Shown in pieces: positions 48,649 through 58,519 of a DNA stretch of 64,000 nucleotides (its first letter is position 1; each line of letters starts with the position of its first letter). The stretch is from positions 226,858-290,857 of the forward strand of contig JBBHKE010002729.1 in assembly GCA_037447655.1 (NCBI GenBank). The letters run 5' to 3'. The position numbers were made by a program, and so were the translations under genes. This DNA is from Zygnema cylindricum (Eukaryota; Streptophyta; Zygnematophyceae; Zygnematales; Zygnemataceae). The notes beneath the pieces are model-generated. The model did not search any database, was not told the DNA's origin, and saw only the letters and a program-made list of their open reading frames with translations.

Positions 48649-49606
48649 TGAAACTCTGAGACCTCAATAAGTCCTCAGAGTGGACAGCTTCCAAGAAGCC
48701 ACTAGGATAACCCTGACCCCTTTGTGTTTCAGCAAGAATAATTGCCACCCTGAAAAATAAAAACTCTAACCACCTTCACCCTTATGAAGGCAAGACTCCA
48801 ATGAGTCGATAGCAAAAAGAATCTCTGAATTTGCTCCCGTGAGCAGTAAGTTATGGAGGGTCAAAGATGACCTTTTGTCACAAGCTCTCTGGGAGAGAGA
48901 GTCCTATCTCCTAATTTTTCTAAGTCCTATATGTCTCACAGATTCTATCTACTGATGTACGGAACCTATCAGTATACAGTTCCGTACACAAAAGTACAGC
49001 TGTCGGTGTACTTTCTGTACAGACACTGTACGACATGGCCTAAATGTCGACACGTGGTATGTCTGGATTTGCTCCTGTAATTCTCAGAGATGCCGCGATC
49101 TAATGTAACTCCGCCTTGTGTCATCCGATGTGGCGATGACAACAAACTGCCGAAATCCTCTTCCGCGATCTCGGGGTTAATTTTAGCTGTCCGATTATAT
49201 TCACATTTAATCGTAGCCGTAATAAATAAAAGCGCGTTATTCGTTTCATAAAAGAAATAAATGCGCGGTATTGGTTTCTTTCCGTACCGTAATCCATACT
49301 TTTACATTACTACATATTTCGTAACACTAGTTCTAGAGTTAATCGGCTAAGGCTACCGGCTACCGGCAGTCTGCCGGCAGGCACCAGTATCAAATCCTGT
49401 GGCCGGCACATACCTTTTAGTTAAAACCCCTAACTAATATATATTTCCCGCGGATAGCCTAGGTAGCCATGGCTCTAGCTCCCTTTCCAATTTCTCAATG
49501 ACTGCGACAAGTTTGAGACTTGGAGAGAGAAGTTAGAGGTAGACTGCCTCGGCTTCTTTCTATTTAGACCTAGAAAATACTTAATAATGGACCATTAATT
49601 TCTACA
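48649..49606 (-). repeat. 5' LTR of element B
   Basis: Same ends as the 3' LTR (plus strand TGAAACTCTGAG to AATTTCTACA) and followed inward by the conserved TTGGGCCCACC. It is shorter than the 3' LTR by one deletion of about 75-90 bp. Other differences are scattered substitutions, so insertion is not very recent. Confidence 0.9.
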
Positions 49607-49611
49607 CACCA

Positions 49612-50040
49612 CTTAGAGTGATACCAGTTATGGGGATGTGTCTTTGTGACGATGTACAACTGGATATGTGTTACAAATTGGATTTGGTGTATGCTGTTGG
49701 AGTAGCAAACAGCGGAAAGTAGTTGCTCAGTCCACTATGAAGGCTGAATACATGGCTTCATGCGCTGCCACTAAAGAATTAATGTGGGTAAAATCTCTAC
49801 TCGAAAAACTTATGTTCATGAAATCTGAACTCATAATGTCTTTTGTGATAATCAAGCTGCTATCTCTATCGTAGCTAATCCAAAACACCATTTCAAAGCT
49901 AAAAATATAGATATAAGACTATGCTTTGTCAATGAGAATGTTGAGAGTAAAATAATTAAACTGGATCATAAAAGTGATAAAGAGATGAATGCAGACATGA
50001 TGACAAAACCGGTATCTTCTCCTAAGTTAAAATTTTGAAG
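49612..50040 (+). pseudogene. RNase H end of element C pol
   Basis: It continues the frame broken at 43254. After removing one CACCA the DNA reads DITT, a TAG, then SDTSYGDVS, a TGA, RCTTGYVLQIG, and on to WSSKQRKVVAQSTMKAEYMA. The end FRAKN/HFKAKNIDIR near 49890 matches the copia RNase H tail. A TAG also occurs near 49871. Confidence 0.85.
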
Positions 50041-50087
50041 AGAAAATTGTGGACTTAAATAAAAAGTTGACTAACAATCAAGGGGGG

Positions 50088-51049
50088 TCTTGAAAAGAAA
50101 TAATTAATATTCACTTCTTAATTTAAACTATAGATTGAAGAGAGAGAGAGAGTCGCCATGGCTGCCGCCATAGTCAGAAAGAAACAAGCAGACAAGCATA
50201 TAGATTGATAGATTGACAAAATGTTGCCCTAAACCAGATTTGAACCTAGGTCTACGAAGTGCTTTGTAGACGTACGCCTTAACCATTATGGCGTAAAAAA
50301 AAAGATACACATATTCAGTTTGCTATGTATTTAAAGTGTTACGCAAAACGTCATTTTCATTAAAATTGACCAAAATTGATGAAACAACATCTATAGTCAA
50401 ACGACGCTCGCGGACGTGAATCTAACCGTGTAAAATACATGATCGGACGGACGTCAACGCCCCTGCCAAACCCGCATGACTCTTTGGCGGCTTTGAACAT
50501 AGCAGCGCGTTGTGCCATGTGGCGCCACATCGTTGGACGCCGAAAAGGATGGGAGGAGGAACTATGGCTCCCATGTTGACAAGTGTCAAGCAGAAGGCCA
50601 TGTTGTAATATGGTCGCACAAGAAGTACAATCGATCACTGTACCTTCTTGTACTATACACCCTTTTGATTGGCCGAGGGTAGAGTAGTAAGTAGTTGTGA
50701 GTAGGAGTTAAGGGACTTAGCGTGTTTGAGGCGCCTCTCTCCAGGTGACATTTTGTATATATATGCCATCTTTGGCAAGCCATAACTTACTGCTCAGGGG
50801 AGCAAGGTGACATTTTGTATATATATGCCATCTTTGGCAAGCCATAACTTACTGCTCAGGGGAGCAAATTTAGTGAATCTTTTTGCGTTTGACTCAAGGG
50901 AGTCTTGTCCTCACAAGAATGAGGGTGGTGAGAATATTTGTGTGCCTTGGTGGCACTTAATCATTGGGAAATTAAAAGAGTCAAATATTATCTTAGAGGC
51001 TTTACATAGGCTGCTCATTCTGTGGGTTAATGGAGACCACACAATTTCA
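50088..51049 (+). repeat. 3' LTR of element C
   Basis: It begins TCTTGAAAAGAAATAATTAA after an AAGGGGGG tract and ends GGAGACCACACAATTTCA, followed by TTGTG. A 56 bp unit around CAAGGTGACATTTTGTATAT to GCTCAGGGGAG is tandemly duplicated near 50740-50865. The antisense tRNA-like patch is at 50226-50294. Confidence 0.85.
50226..50294 (-). other. antisense tRNA-like (A-box/B-box) patch in an LTR
   Basis: On the strand opposite to the element the DNA has an A-box-like TGGTTAAGGCG and, about 35 bp on, a B-box-like GGTTCAAATCTGG, with a pairing GTCTAC/GTAGAC between them. No complete tRNA cloverleaf forms. Equivalent antisense patches sit in the LTRs of A, B, D and F. Confidence 0.4.
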
Positions 51050-51054
51050 TTGTG

Positions 51055-51342
51055 GAATACGGGAAGGACTATTGTTTCCGTTGTTTAGGTGCTACCATGT
51101 CTATGCCACAACCACTCTTGCAGATCTCTTTGCTAGCTCAACAAATATAGCCTAGGCGATTTAGCAATTCCCTATTTCTAAGTAGTGGGTAAAGAAATAC
51201 CAAAAAAGATTATTATAGGTAGCCAAACTTCGGTGAGAGGTAAACCAAACTTGCAGCGATAATACCCAAAGGCACGATGTACCTTAGGTCATAACCTTTG
51301 GATCTCCCCACCGACGGTAAGAGATTCAACTAACAAGTGGTG
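51055..51342. other. protease-methyltransferase linker of element E, decayed
   Basis: No continuous frame. The length matches the linker of element D when combined with 38391-38490. Confidence 0.4.
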
Positions 51343-52144
51343 TAATTGATGATTCTGGAATCAAGACTCTGAATTTATCTCTATTTTATGGAATCACTTT
51401 TGATATGGAAGCAATTCTGAAGGCAGGATACCTGGTGGAGGACTATGCAGCGGTAGAAATAGCATCAGAAGCTCGAGATGTCAGTGACCACCATCTCCAA
51501 CAACTTTACCAGCTGTATCTGCAACAACTACCTGTGTCCTCCATTTCCAACTCTCACATGAAGCTCCCCCAGAATGTGGACAACATTATGACCTCTCATT
51601 TATAAAGTCTGGGGAAGGGTGGATCTCGTAATGTCTGGCTGGCCTTGTCAAGGATACTCCTTAGTAGGACAAGAAAAGGGACACCAAGATAGCCAAAGTA
51701 AAACTTTCTTCGAGATGATTCGGTTGATCTCAAAAATAGAATTCAACGAGGAAACGCCAGTGGGGTACGTATTAGAAAATGTTCACCCAACACATGACAA
51801 AAGGAAACATGTTGCCAGCAATTGGTATCAAATCAAGCATATTTTGGGGGCACCATTAGTTTTTGATGTACCACTGATGGGATAGAGGTCACATAGAGTT
51901 AGAGCTTATTGGACCAACCTAGTACCACTCTCAATTCTCAAGCAATTATTGGCTAGACAAGTTCTACACCCCCAAATTATGGTCCAACTAATTCTGGGGA
52001 AGGGGCGGATGGCTACACCTGTGACCACAACTGACAGGTCCCCGTTTTTTCCGTTGTAATACACCACGAGTCCCAAGACGAGCATTTCCAGCCCTAGTCT
52101 CTTTCCCAAACAACCACGATTACAATGAAGGAGCCCCAAAAATG
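51343..52144 (+). pseudogene. cytosine-5 DNA methyltransferase domain of element E, broken
   Basis: C5-methyltransferases transfer a methyl group from S-adenosylmethionine to cytosine in DNA. Motifs are in canonical order. Motif I is LSLFYGITFDMEAILKAG with GIG decayed to GIT (51375-51430), followed by YAAVEIASEARDV (motif II region). Motif IV is SGWPCQGYSLVGQEKG with the catalytic Cys codon at 51646-51648. Motif VI is YVLENVHP (Glu codon at 51775). Motif VIII is SHRVRAYWTNL (about 51890-51923). A motif IX-like PRRAFPALVSFPNNHDYNEG lies at about 52068-52130. At least two frameshifts (between I and IV, and near 52045) plus TAA and TAG stops break it, and D's LTR removes motif X. No BAH or chromodomain is seen. 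It is not DRM-type, because the motif order is not permuted. Confidence 0.8.
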
Positions 52145-53331
52145 TGTTGAAATCAGTAGATTTATAGTGTATTTTGTAGGTATAGATAGTTTAATAGGAA
52201 AAAAAAGGAAAAAACGAAGGCAGTCTACCTCCACCTCTTTCCTCTATCCCCCATACTTGTTGTAGTAATTGAAAAAGAAAGAGAGTAGTGGAGCCATGGC
52301 TGCCTCAGCTCCATAGCAGAACTAGAGAGTGACATAAGTCACTCTAAACAAAAGGTTGAGTTTGGCGAACTCAAACCTCCAACCGATAGAGCGAGGCGTA
52401 GCCGTCAGCTCTAACCAGTTTGTCATAAGAATCCGTTAAAATACATAAGGTGTGATAAATACTTAAACTGTATTATGATCTATAATCGGATGAACGCAAT
52501 TATGAATGAGGGGATACAAAACTAGTTAATATATAGTGCGAACATGATCCCGCACGAAACAAATGAATCAAACATTTGATTCGACGGCTGAAATTAAATG
52601 TCGCTTTGATCCAACGGCACACATCGCTGCAGAGATCGCAGAATGGTCACTTTGGAGATTTCGGATGTGGCATGTGTCATGCCGCATCATGTCGGCGCAC
52701 CAAATTTTATTTATTTGCATGGTAATGGTCCTTGCTATAAAGGACGCCACACTAATTTACTCATTGGGAAATTTTGGTGGCGATAGGACCGTACAAATTT
52801 TAGTCCGACGCCGTAAAACCCGGGGACGTTTCAGTTTCTATCCGTGAAGTCGTCATTCGCCAAAATTTACGCAAACCGATTTGGTTTGCTGTCCAATTTT
52901 GGCGAACTGACATACTTCGTCGGCCAAAATTTCCGCGACCAAGTTTGAATCGACGTACGGACGGTAGCGAACCGAAACAACAACTCCAAATAATGTCGAC
53001 GCAAACGTGGATTCGAACGCAAATCTACGGCCACGAATGATGTAGACAAATGGACGATCCGGATGCGAACTACACCCGTCGACGCTGATTCGTTCATTTT
53101 AAGTCGTGGACCCTTGGAGGTCGCACACATTCACATGTAGTGTAGGAAGGGTTGTTATCCTTAAGCTGTAGATTTTGTAACGGAAGGCATATGATTCTGG
53201 TCGCCTATTGGCCAGAATCCAAACTAGGCGCAGACAACTACATAGAACGTATGTATGTACAATAAGTTAGGCGCTAAGTTGTAGACTCTTTACTTAGTGA
53301 ATTTTAGGTGAATTCGGTGCTCACAATTTCA
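52145..53331 (+). repeat. 5' LTR of element D
   Basis: It starts TGTTGAAATCAGTAGA and ends GCTCACAATTTCA, ends like those of the element C LTR (TGTTGAAAA, ACAATTTCA). It shares the LTR blocks GGCAGTCTACCTC, CCATGGCTGCC and an antisense tRNA-like patch at 52377-52432 (TGGTTAGAGC and GAGGTTTGAGTTCG on the minus strand). The 3' partner is outside the window, so the end is inferred. Confidence 0.65.
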
Positions 53332-54934
53332 AGAGCAGAAGAATTCATGCTTTCATTCTTTCTTTCTCTCATTTTGGAAGATTTGACCTAAACTTTGAGG
53401 ATTTTTCTTGTGAAATTGTCAAGATAGTTTTAGTGACTATTTTTCTGGTCATTAAGCATTCCGCTGCTTAGCTCTTACTTTCTTTCTTTGTAATCTGCGT
53501 TGCAATTCAATCTACGCGGCTCACGCCGAAGCCTAACCGGTTTCCTTTCACTTCTTCGCTCGTCCTATGAAGCGGATTGCTGCTCAACCTTCTTTCTTAG
53601 GCTGTTGCTAAACCTTGGATTGCGATTGGACAAATTTGGGTTTGCTTGTGTGGTTTACTAGGGGATAGTGGATTAGGGTTGGCTTTCCTTATATGTTTTG
53701 TGTGTGACTAAATCTGGTTATCTCAGATTTGCTTGCAGTTTGCTTCATTTTTAGTTTATGTGTTGTGATATTAGGTTGAATATTTATTTAATGAACTCCT
53801 GTAAGGAATATAAACTAACCAAGGAGCCTACTGGCTATCCGTTGACTTAATATTCATGTGCTCTTGAAATTGTGAGCACTTTCTATTTCGTGTAATTTGG
53901 CATTGTCTGTCTTGCTCTATTTTCTGCGATTCGACATTGTCAGTGTGATTCTTTTTTTCGCAATTTTATGTTGACAATTTTTCTATATACTCTGTAATTT
54001 AAAATTGTCAGTTTTTCTCTATTTTGTTCTATTTAGATTTTACATTACTTTTGTGTGTTTGTGCGATCTGATTATAGATCCTTGCATTTTGCAATATTCT
54101 TCTAAGTTGTACTTGTTTGTTTGAAAAAAAAATAAACTAAAGAAAAAAAAAATCTATAACTAGTTTTGCAATTTTAATTATTGTTTGCTTGTTAGTTGAC
54201 AAAATCATCTCATTGGCATGTTTTTCGGCCAAAAATATACTACACTAATTTGGGTATTTGGGGTTTTCCTTGCTAGCCCCTTGTTGATCGGAGGCATCGA
54301 TCTTTCACATTGTGACATACCTCACCAAAGAGTGGAGAGAGTGGAGATGATTCGTTTTTAGGAGCTCTGCAAATCTCCGGTTGGAGTAAACAACCGCAGT
54401 TCACCCTTCGCAATCACCAGATTGCTAAGAGTGGTTTGTGAGTTCACTATGCCTTGCGGGTGTAGGCGCGTGTCAAGATAGTGGTTGATCGTTTAAAGGG
54501 GACGTGAGTGGATTGGGTCCACCTGGACCTAATTGTATTGAGCATTTGCACTGTCCTCACTTTCAATGCTTGCCATCTTGCCGTGAGTGGCCTTGTGTTT
54601 TTCTTGTTGTCTGTTTCGCGTGGAATTTTATTATTAGATCTGGCCGTTGGTGGCCTTAGATAGAACTATTTCCTGCCTGTGGAGCTTTAGATCTACACCT
54701 CCGGGTGCTTGTTTAGCAGTTTTCTGCTTTTATAGATCTGGCCTTTTGGCCTTGCCCACTCGTTTGCAGAGTAGATGTTTCAAAAAAGGCGACCTCTTGA
54801 CTAGATCTTGCCATTATGGCCTTGTTAGAGACTTTTTGAGATTGTTGCCTACGTATGTGGTATGGTTTGGCATTTGTTGCACCTCGTATAAGGCGTATCC
54901 ATTAGCAGATTAGTTTGTTATCTCAGTCATTTTT
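53332..54934 (+). other. leader of element D, non-coding
   Basis: T-rich sequence without a long frame. At 53860-53879 it holds an exact inverse of 53317-53336, the 20 bp spanning the LTR end and the first leader bases. Confidence 0.5.
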
Positions 54935-56407
54935 ATGCCCACTAATTGGGATAATTTTGACCACTCATACGGATCTACACATAGTGGTGGAACTTTCCTT
55001 TCATCAAATTTTGATCAATCTAATTCATCAAATTCGGTTCCTTTAACGTTAAGTCCTTTAATCAAATCTATAGCGTCTTCTACTCGTTCAGATTTAACCA
55101 CTGTATCATCTTTGTCATCCATTTTTTCCACGCTATCTGTGGAAGAGGTTGATAACGAAAGGGAACCCTACTCAGATTTTCTTTCTTTTTGGTCTCTGTT
55201 AGCACAGATTCAGGCTTGGAATTTGACTAACTTGTGTCTTTTGATGGCCTCCACATCGGAGGGTACTCCTGGTAAACTTCTATTATGCTTTTCCCGAATG
55301 AAAGATACCATGTGTTTATCTCATTTTTGAATGTTATTCGACACTGAAATGCGAGATCTAGCTTTCCGTTATCAAGATAGATTTGACATGCGTGTTGCTT
55401 TCTCCCTTCTCGGGCATTACCTTTGCGGGTTCGCCCTTACCTTATATTCCCGCAAGTATGATGGCATACTTGCGATGACTGAATATTCTCCACAGTTTGT
55501 TGGTACGCGTGAGGTAATAGGTCAAACAGAAATTCCGTATGAAGCTGTTATTTCCGAGGCCTTGGATACGCATGACAATATTATTTACCCGGCTGTGGCG
55601 GAGGTCCCCCACAAATATGCTATTGCAGCCCGAGCCGGCGTCCCGGCACGACCCGGGATGACTATTCCGTTACGAGACCCTCTCACCATAATGTTTAATT
55701 TGTTACAAGAGGAGTATCGCATGCAAAATCTTGACCAAGTTAAGGAATTAATGAATTTTGAGCGTAAACCGGGCAAAACTTCCCCCGCTTTACGAGCCCG
55801 CATAGAGACCTTGCGGGAAGCGTTACCCGATTTGATATCAGATGTCAAAGTTGCCCAAAAAGTTGTGGGACAGTTTCTTTTCCAGTCAAAGAAATTTATT
55901 CAAAGCCATTTTACCCAAACATACGGTCTCAACTTTACGTTCGACCAGGTAGCTCAATACGGCATAGAACACGAGATGACGAATTGTTGGTGGGAGGCCC
56001 ATGATCCACCAAAAGCCCCTCAAAAAGAAACTAACTCTTTCAATTTCCCAAATCCTCGTAACTTGGGGCCAAATAATCGGCCACCAAGGGTCCCAGCCAT
56101 GGGGACCCTTCCAAATCAACCATCTAATCGGATTTGTTTCCGATGTGGCAAGATCGGGCATGATGCTCGGATGTGCCCGGATAAATCTGCAACCTGTACA
56201 TACTGCAAACAAATCGACCACTTTGTGTATCATTGTCACATCAAAAACCTTGAATTTTCATATCAAAATCAGATTCAAAATGGTGGAATACCCGCTGGAT
56301 CTGCAAAGGTATTCCAACCAGTTAAGAGCCACAAAAAAACTCTCCACCTAAAATGTCTCGGAGAGAAAAAGAAAAAGAGAAAATGCAAACTCAAATGGCC
56401 ACTATGA
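54935..56407 (+). pseudogene. gag of element D with two zinc knuckles
   Basis: One frame from MPTNWDNFDHSYG, interrupted by a single in-frame TGA at 55328-55330, running about 490 codons. The Ser-rich N-terminal part is followed by a helical capsid-like region. Two C-X2-C-X4-H-X4-C knuckles, CFRCGKIGHDARMC (about 56135-56176) and CTYCKQIDHFVYHC (about 56195-56236), bind nucleic acid in retroelement nucleocapsids. The frame then shifts at an A-run near 56331, after which the product continues in another frame (REKEKEKMQTQMATMIKD). Two tandem knuckles separate it from the single-knuckle copia gags in this window. Confidence 0.85.
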
Positions 56408-56429
56408 TCAAAGACTAGTTTGCAGCCCT

Positions 56430-57250
56430 TATGGCTCAAATGAAACTGCCAACTCTCCTAGCCGGTATTGCTCATACAATTGTCCACCTTCCCACGCTAG
56501 CTGGTCGAGTTTTACGAGATTCAACCATTCAAAAGCGGGCAACCACGTTTGGCAAGGGGACCGTTGATCACAATCGCGAGGGTAAACAGTCTAGCACCCG
56601 TCTACCATTATCATTTTTCAAAGAAACTGGAAACAATTTGCCCGAAACAGCTTCCACCATCACGGCTGAAGCACTCACTATTCAGGACCGCTCTATTCAC
56701 GACAGCCATAGGGTTAAGGAAAGATTATGTATTTTGTCTACTATGATTTTTGATTCACCCAACCTAAAAACTACGGTCACATCCATCCCATTTGCAGCAT
56801 TACATGCTTTACAAATGAACCATAATCTTGACGCTCTTAGGCCTATCTCTACCAACGAGCTTAGTTCACTTAACCCACACATCAGTTTTTTAGATAATGG
56901 GAAGGGTGCATTTTCAGTCAATGGTGTCATTCCGTCATTACCACTTATGGACACTGGTGCGAAACCAGTTATTTTGGGGTCATCTTTTGCAGTAAAACTA
57001 GGTCTCATAGCTGAAAAACTTCAGTCCACTTCCACACGTTTACTCACCTCAGCGAGAACAATCAAACCAGTTTTGGGCATTACAAAGGATCCACTCAGTT
57101 TTTCGGTTTCACAATGGTACAAAATCTGATTTTGCAAAAGTTCATGCTCACGCGTTGGTCACCAAATGTAGTGATTACGAGTGTTTAGTGGGGCAAGATG
57201 TGATTTTCAGAGTAAGAGGCGACGTTGATATGTAGGATCAGACATTTTCC
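56430..57250 (+). pseudogene. retropepsin-like protease region of element D
   Basis: The frame 56431-57129 contains PLMDTGAKPVILGSSFAVKL, the D-T-G-A active site (Asp codon 56950). After a frame change near 57115 it continues with DYECLVGQDVIF, the typical retropepsin C-terminal block, then a TAG at 57233. Position between gag and the methyltransferase fits a gag-pol protease. The first 150 codons are linker without motifs. Confidence 0.8.
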
Positions 57251-57322
57251 TACCATCTTACCAATTATCCGGAAAAGAAAATTTTTCTCCCTCTAACTTC
57301 AGCACGCCAACCCATACCCATT

Positions 57323-58519
57323 ATGGCTCACGTAGCCCAATCTGTGCCTGCTTATTCTAGAAATTTGGTGGGATTTGAAATTTTTCATTCTCTTTCCGCA
57401 AAGGAAATTTTGCCCGACATTCCTTCTTTGCCTGAACTTTTCAATAATTCAGGTTTTATTATTGATTCTCCAGAGTTAGATCACATCTACAAACACACCC
57501 TTCAGATTCCTTTATCGCGGGTTCCACCTCTTCCTCTTATTTTTGTAGATCCTTCCGGTTTTCTTCCCATTAATTGGAAACCAACCCAAGTCAAACCTCA
57601 TCTGTATGGTCTGGTCATTTTAGACCTATTTGCAGGCATAGGTACCTCTCTACTCTCATGCCTTCGCAACGGATTACTTATCAAGCACTACTACTCAGTT
57701 GACACTGACCCTTTAGCTCGGAAAGCCCAAACACATCAGTGTAATCTTTTACACAGACAATATCCACACCTTTTCCCTAAATCTGCCTTTGCTCACAAGC
57801 ATACAGCCTTACCTTAAGATATCCGTTTGATAGGCAACTAACACTTTCTCGATGTGGAACCATTTAACCTTCTCTTTGCCGGTTGGGAGTGTCAAGGAAT
57901 GTCACGAGCAGGCAAAGGTCTAGGCTTAGCTAACCCTCGCACAAAATTATTCTTTGAATTACTTTGCATCATGCATTTTTTGCAATCATTCGATCGACCA
58001 TTGGGATATTTTTTGGAAAAAGTGGCAGCCTATAACGATCCTCGACCTACAGTATTAGCTGATTACAAACGTATAAAAGCATTAATTGGTCCTCCTCTTA
58101 TCATTAATGCCACTCACCACCGCTCCTAAGCTCATCGTGTTCAATCTAAATGGAGTAACTTGATTGATATTGGATGCCTTAGAGAAGGAAATCTTTGTGT
58201 CACACCCTTTTTTACGGATATTCAGACTGCACTTTTTCCTTTTCACAAAGTCCAAACTTGTCTACAACCTGATCACCTGTCAAATTACAACATTAACTTC
58301 TCAGGCCAACCACTCAAAGTTCTCCCCACTCTAGTGTTTTATTCCCACTCTCACGCTTTCTCTAGTGATGGGCCTCGCATGCTCAGAAATAGTCATAAAG
58401 GCGGCCTAGATGAACCTACAGCCACAAAACGAGAACACCTTATGCATTTCCTTCCCAACATTACGGCTGCCCATGGATACACAGAACGACAGCGCTGCAT
58501 CCTTTTATGTCATGTCATG
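57323..58519 (+). pseudogene. cytosine-5 DNA methyltransferase domain of element D
   Basis: A single reading frame from 57323 to the A insertion, broken only by three TAA codons (57815, 57839, 58127) and no frameshift. Motif I is LVILDLFAGIGTSLLSCL (about 57611-57664, Phe codon 57629), followed by YYSVDTDPLARKAQ (motif II region). Motif IV is FAGWECQGMSRAGKG, where the usual P of PCQ is E and the catalytic Cys codon is 57890-57892. Motif VI is GYFLEKVAA with Asn replaced by Lys. Motif VIII-like AHRVQSKWSNL lies near 58130. A short recognition region follows, then PTLVFYSHSHAFSSDG (IX-like), LDEPTATKREHLMHFLP and RQRCILLCHVM (X region), cut at 58519. About 140 residues upstream of motif I have no known domain. 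The missing P and N and the stops suggest inactivity. Confidence 0.85.

Larger units (their letters stand above)
43255..49606 (-). mobile_element. complete copia retrotransposon B, 6.35 kb, minus strand
   Basis: Both LTRs are present (43255-44299 and 48649-49606), with a perfect 5 bp duplication CACCA at 43250-43254 and 49607-49611. The sequence after the 5' LTR is AGTTTTGGGCCCACC. The polypurine tract before the 3' LTR reads AATAACGGGAG. The interior keeps the full order gag, protease, integrase, RT, RNase H but has frameshifts and stops. Deleting the element plus one duplication restores the RNase H frame of element C. Confidence 0.95.
38491..51049 (+). mobile_element. copia retrotransposon C, inserted in E and itself split by B
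   Basis: LTRs lie at 38491-40400 (5', interrupted and 3'-truncated) and 50088-51049 (3'). Flanks are TTGTA and TTGTG, a 4-of-5 target duplication. The interior lacks the 5' LTR end, primer site and most of gag. It resumes at a degraded gag-protease junction near 40400, then integrase and reverse transcriptase to 43254, and RNase H at 49612-50040. Element B (43255-49606) interrupts it in the RNase H region with a perfect CACCA duplication. A polypurine tract (AAGGGGGG) precedes the 3' LTR. Many stops make it inactive. Confidence 0.85.
36671..52144 (+). mobile_element. retrotransposon E carrying a DNA methyltransferase (split by element C)
   Basis: Left half 36671-38490: gag-like and retropepsin regions. 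Right half 51050-52144: cytosine-5 methyltransferase. Element C sits between, with an imperfect duplication of TTGTA (38486-38490) and TTGTG (51050-51054). With C removed, the protease Asp codon (38140) and methyltransferase motif I Phe codon (51384) are 680 bp apart, against 679 bp in element D. The element is cut at 52144 by the LTR of D, and no reverse transcriptase of E is visible. Stops and frameshifts mark it as dead. Superfamily (copia or gypsy) cannot be set without RT and integrase order. Confidence 0.7.
52145..58519 (+). mobile_element. LTR retrotransposon D carrying a DNA methyltransferase
   Basis: 5' LTR 52145-53331, long leader to 54934, gag 54935-56407, retropepsin about 56430-57250, then a cytosine-5 methyltransferase to 58519, where copia element A has inserted. 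Reverse transcriptase, RNase H, integrase and the 3' LTR would lie beyond element A, outside the window. D itself starts inside the methyltransferase of E, preceded by AAATG. Only a handful of stops and two frame changes interrupt the coding region, so this copy is better preserved than E. Copia or gypsy class is undetermined. Confidence 0.75.

Noticed and set aside
51343-52144. Idea that the E methyltransferase is a host DRM or MET1 exon
   Set aside because: Motif order is unpermuted (not DRM), there is no intron structure, no BAH domain, and retropepsin lies upstream at the same spacing as in element D.
30637-55330. Genome-wide reassignment of TGA suggested by in-frame TGA codons in the FKBP gene (30637) and D gag (55328)
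   Set aside because: Other elements are broken by TAA and TAG just as often, and the protease exon at 562-835 ends in a normal TGA. Nonsense mutation explains both.
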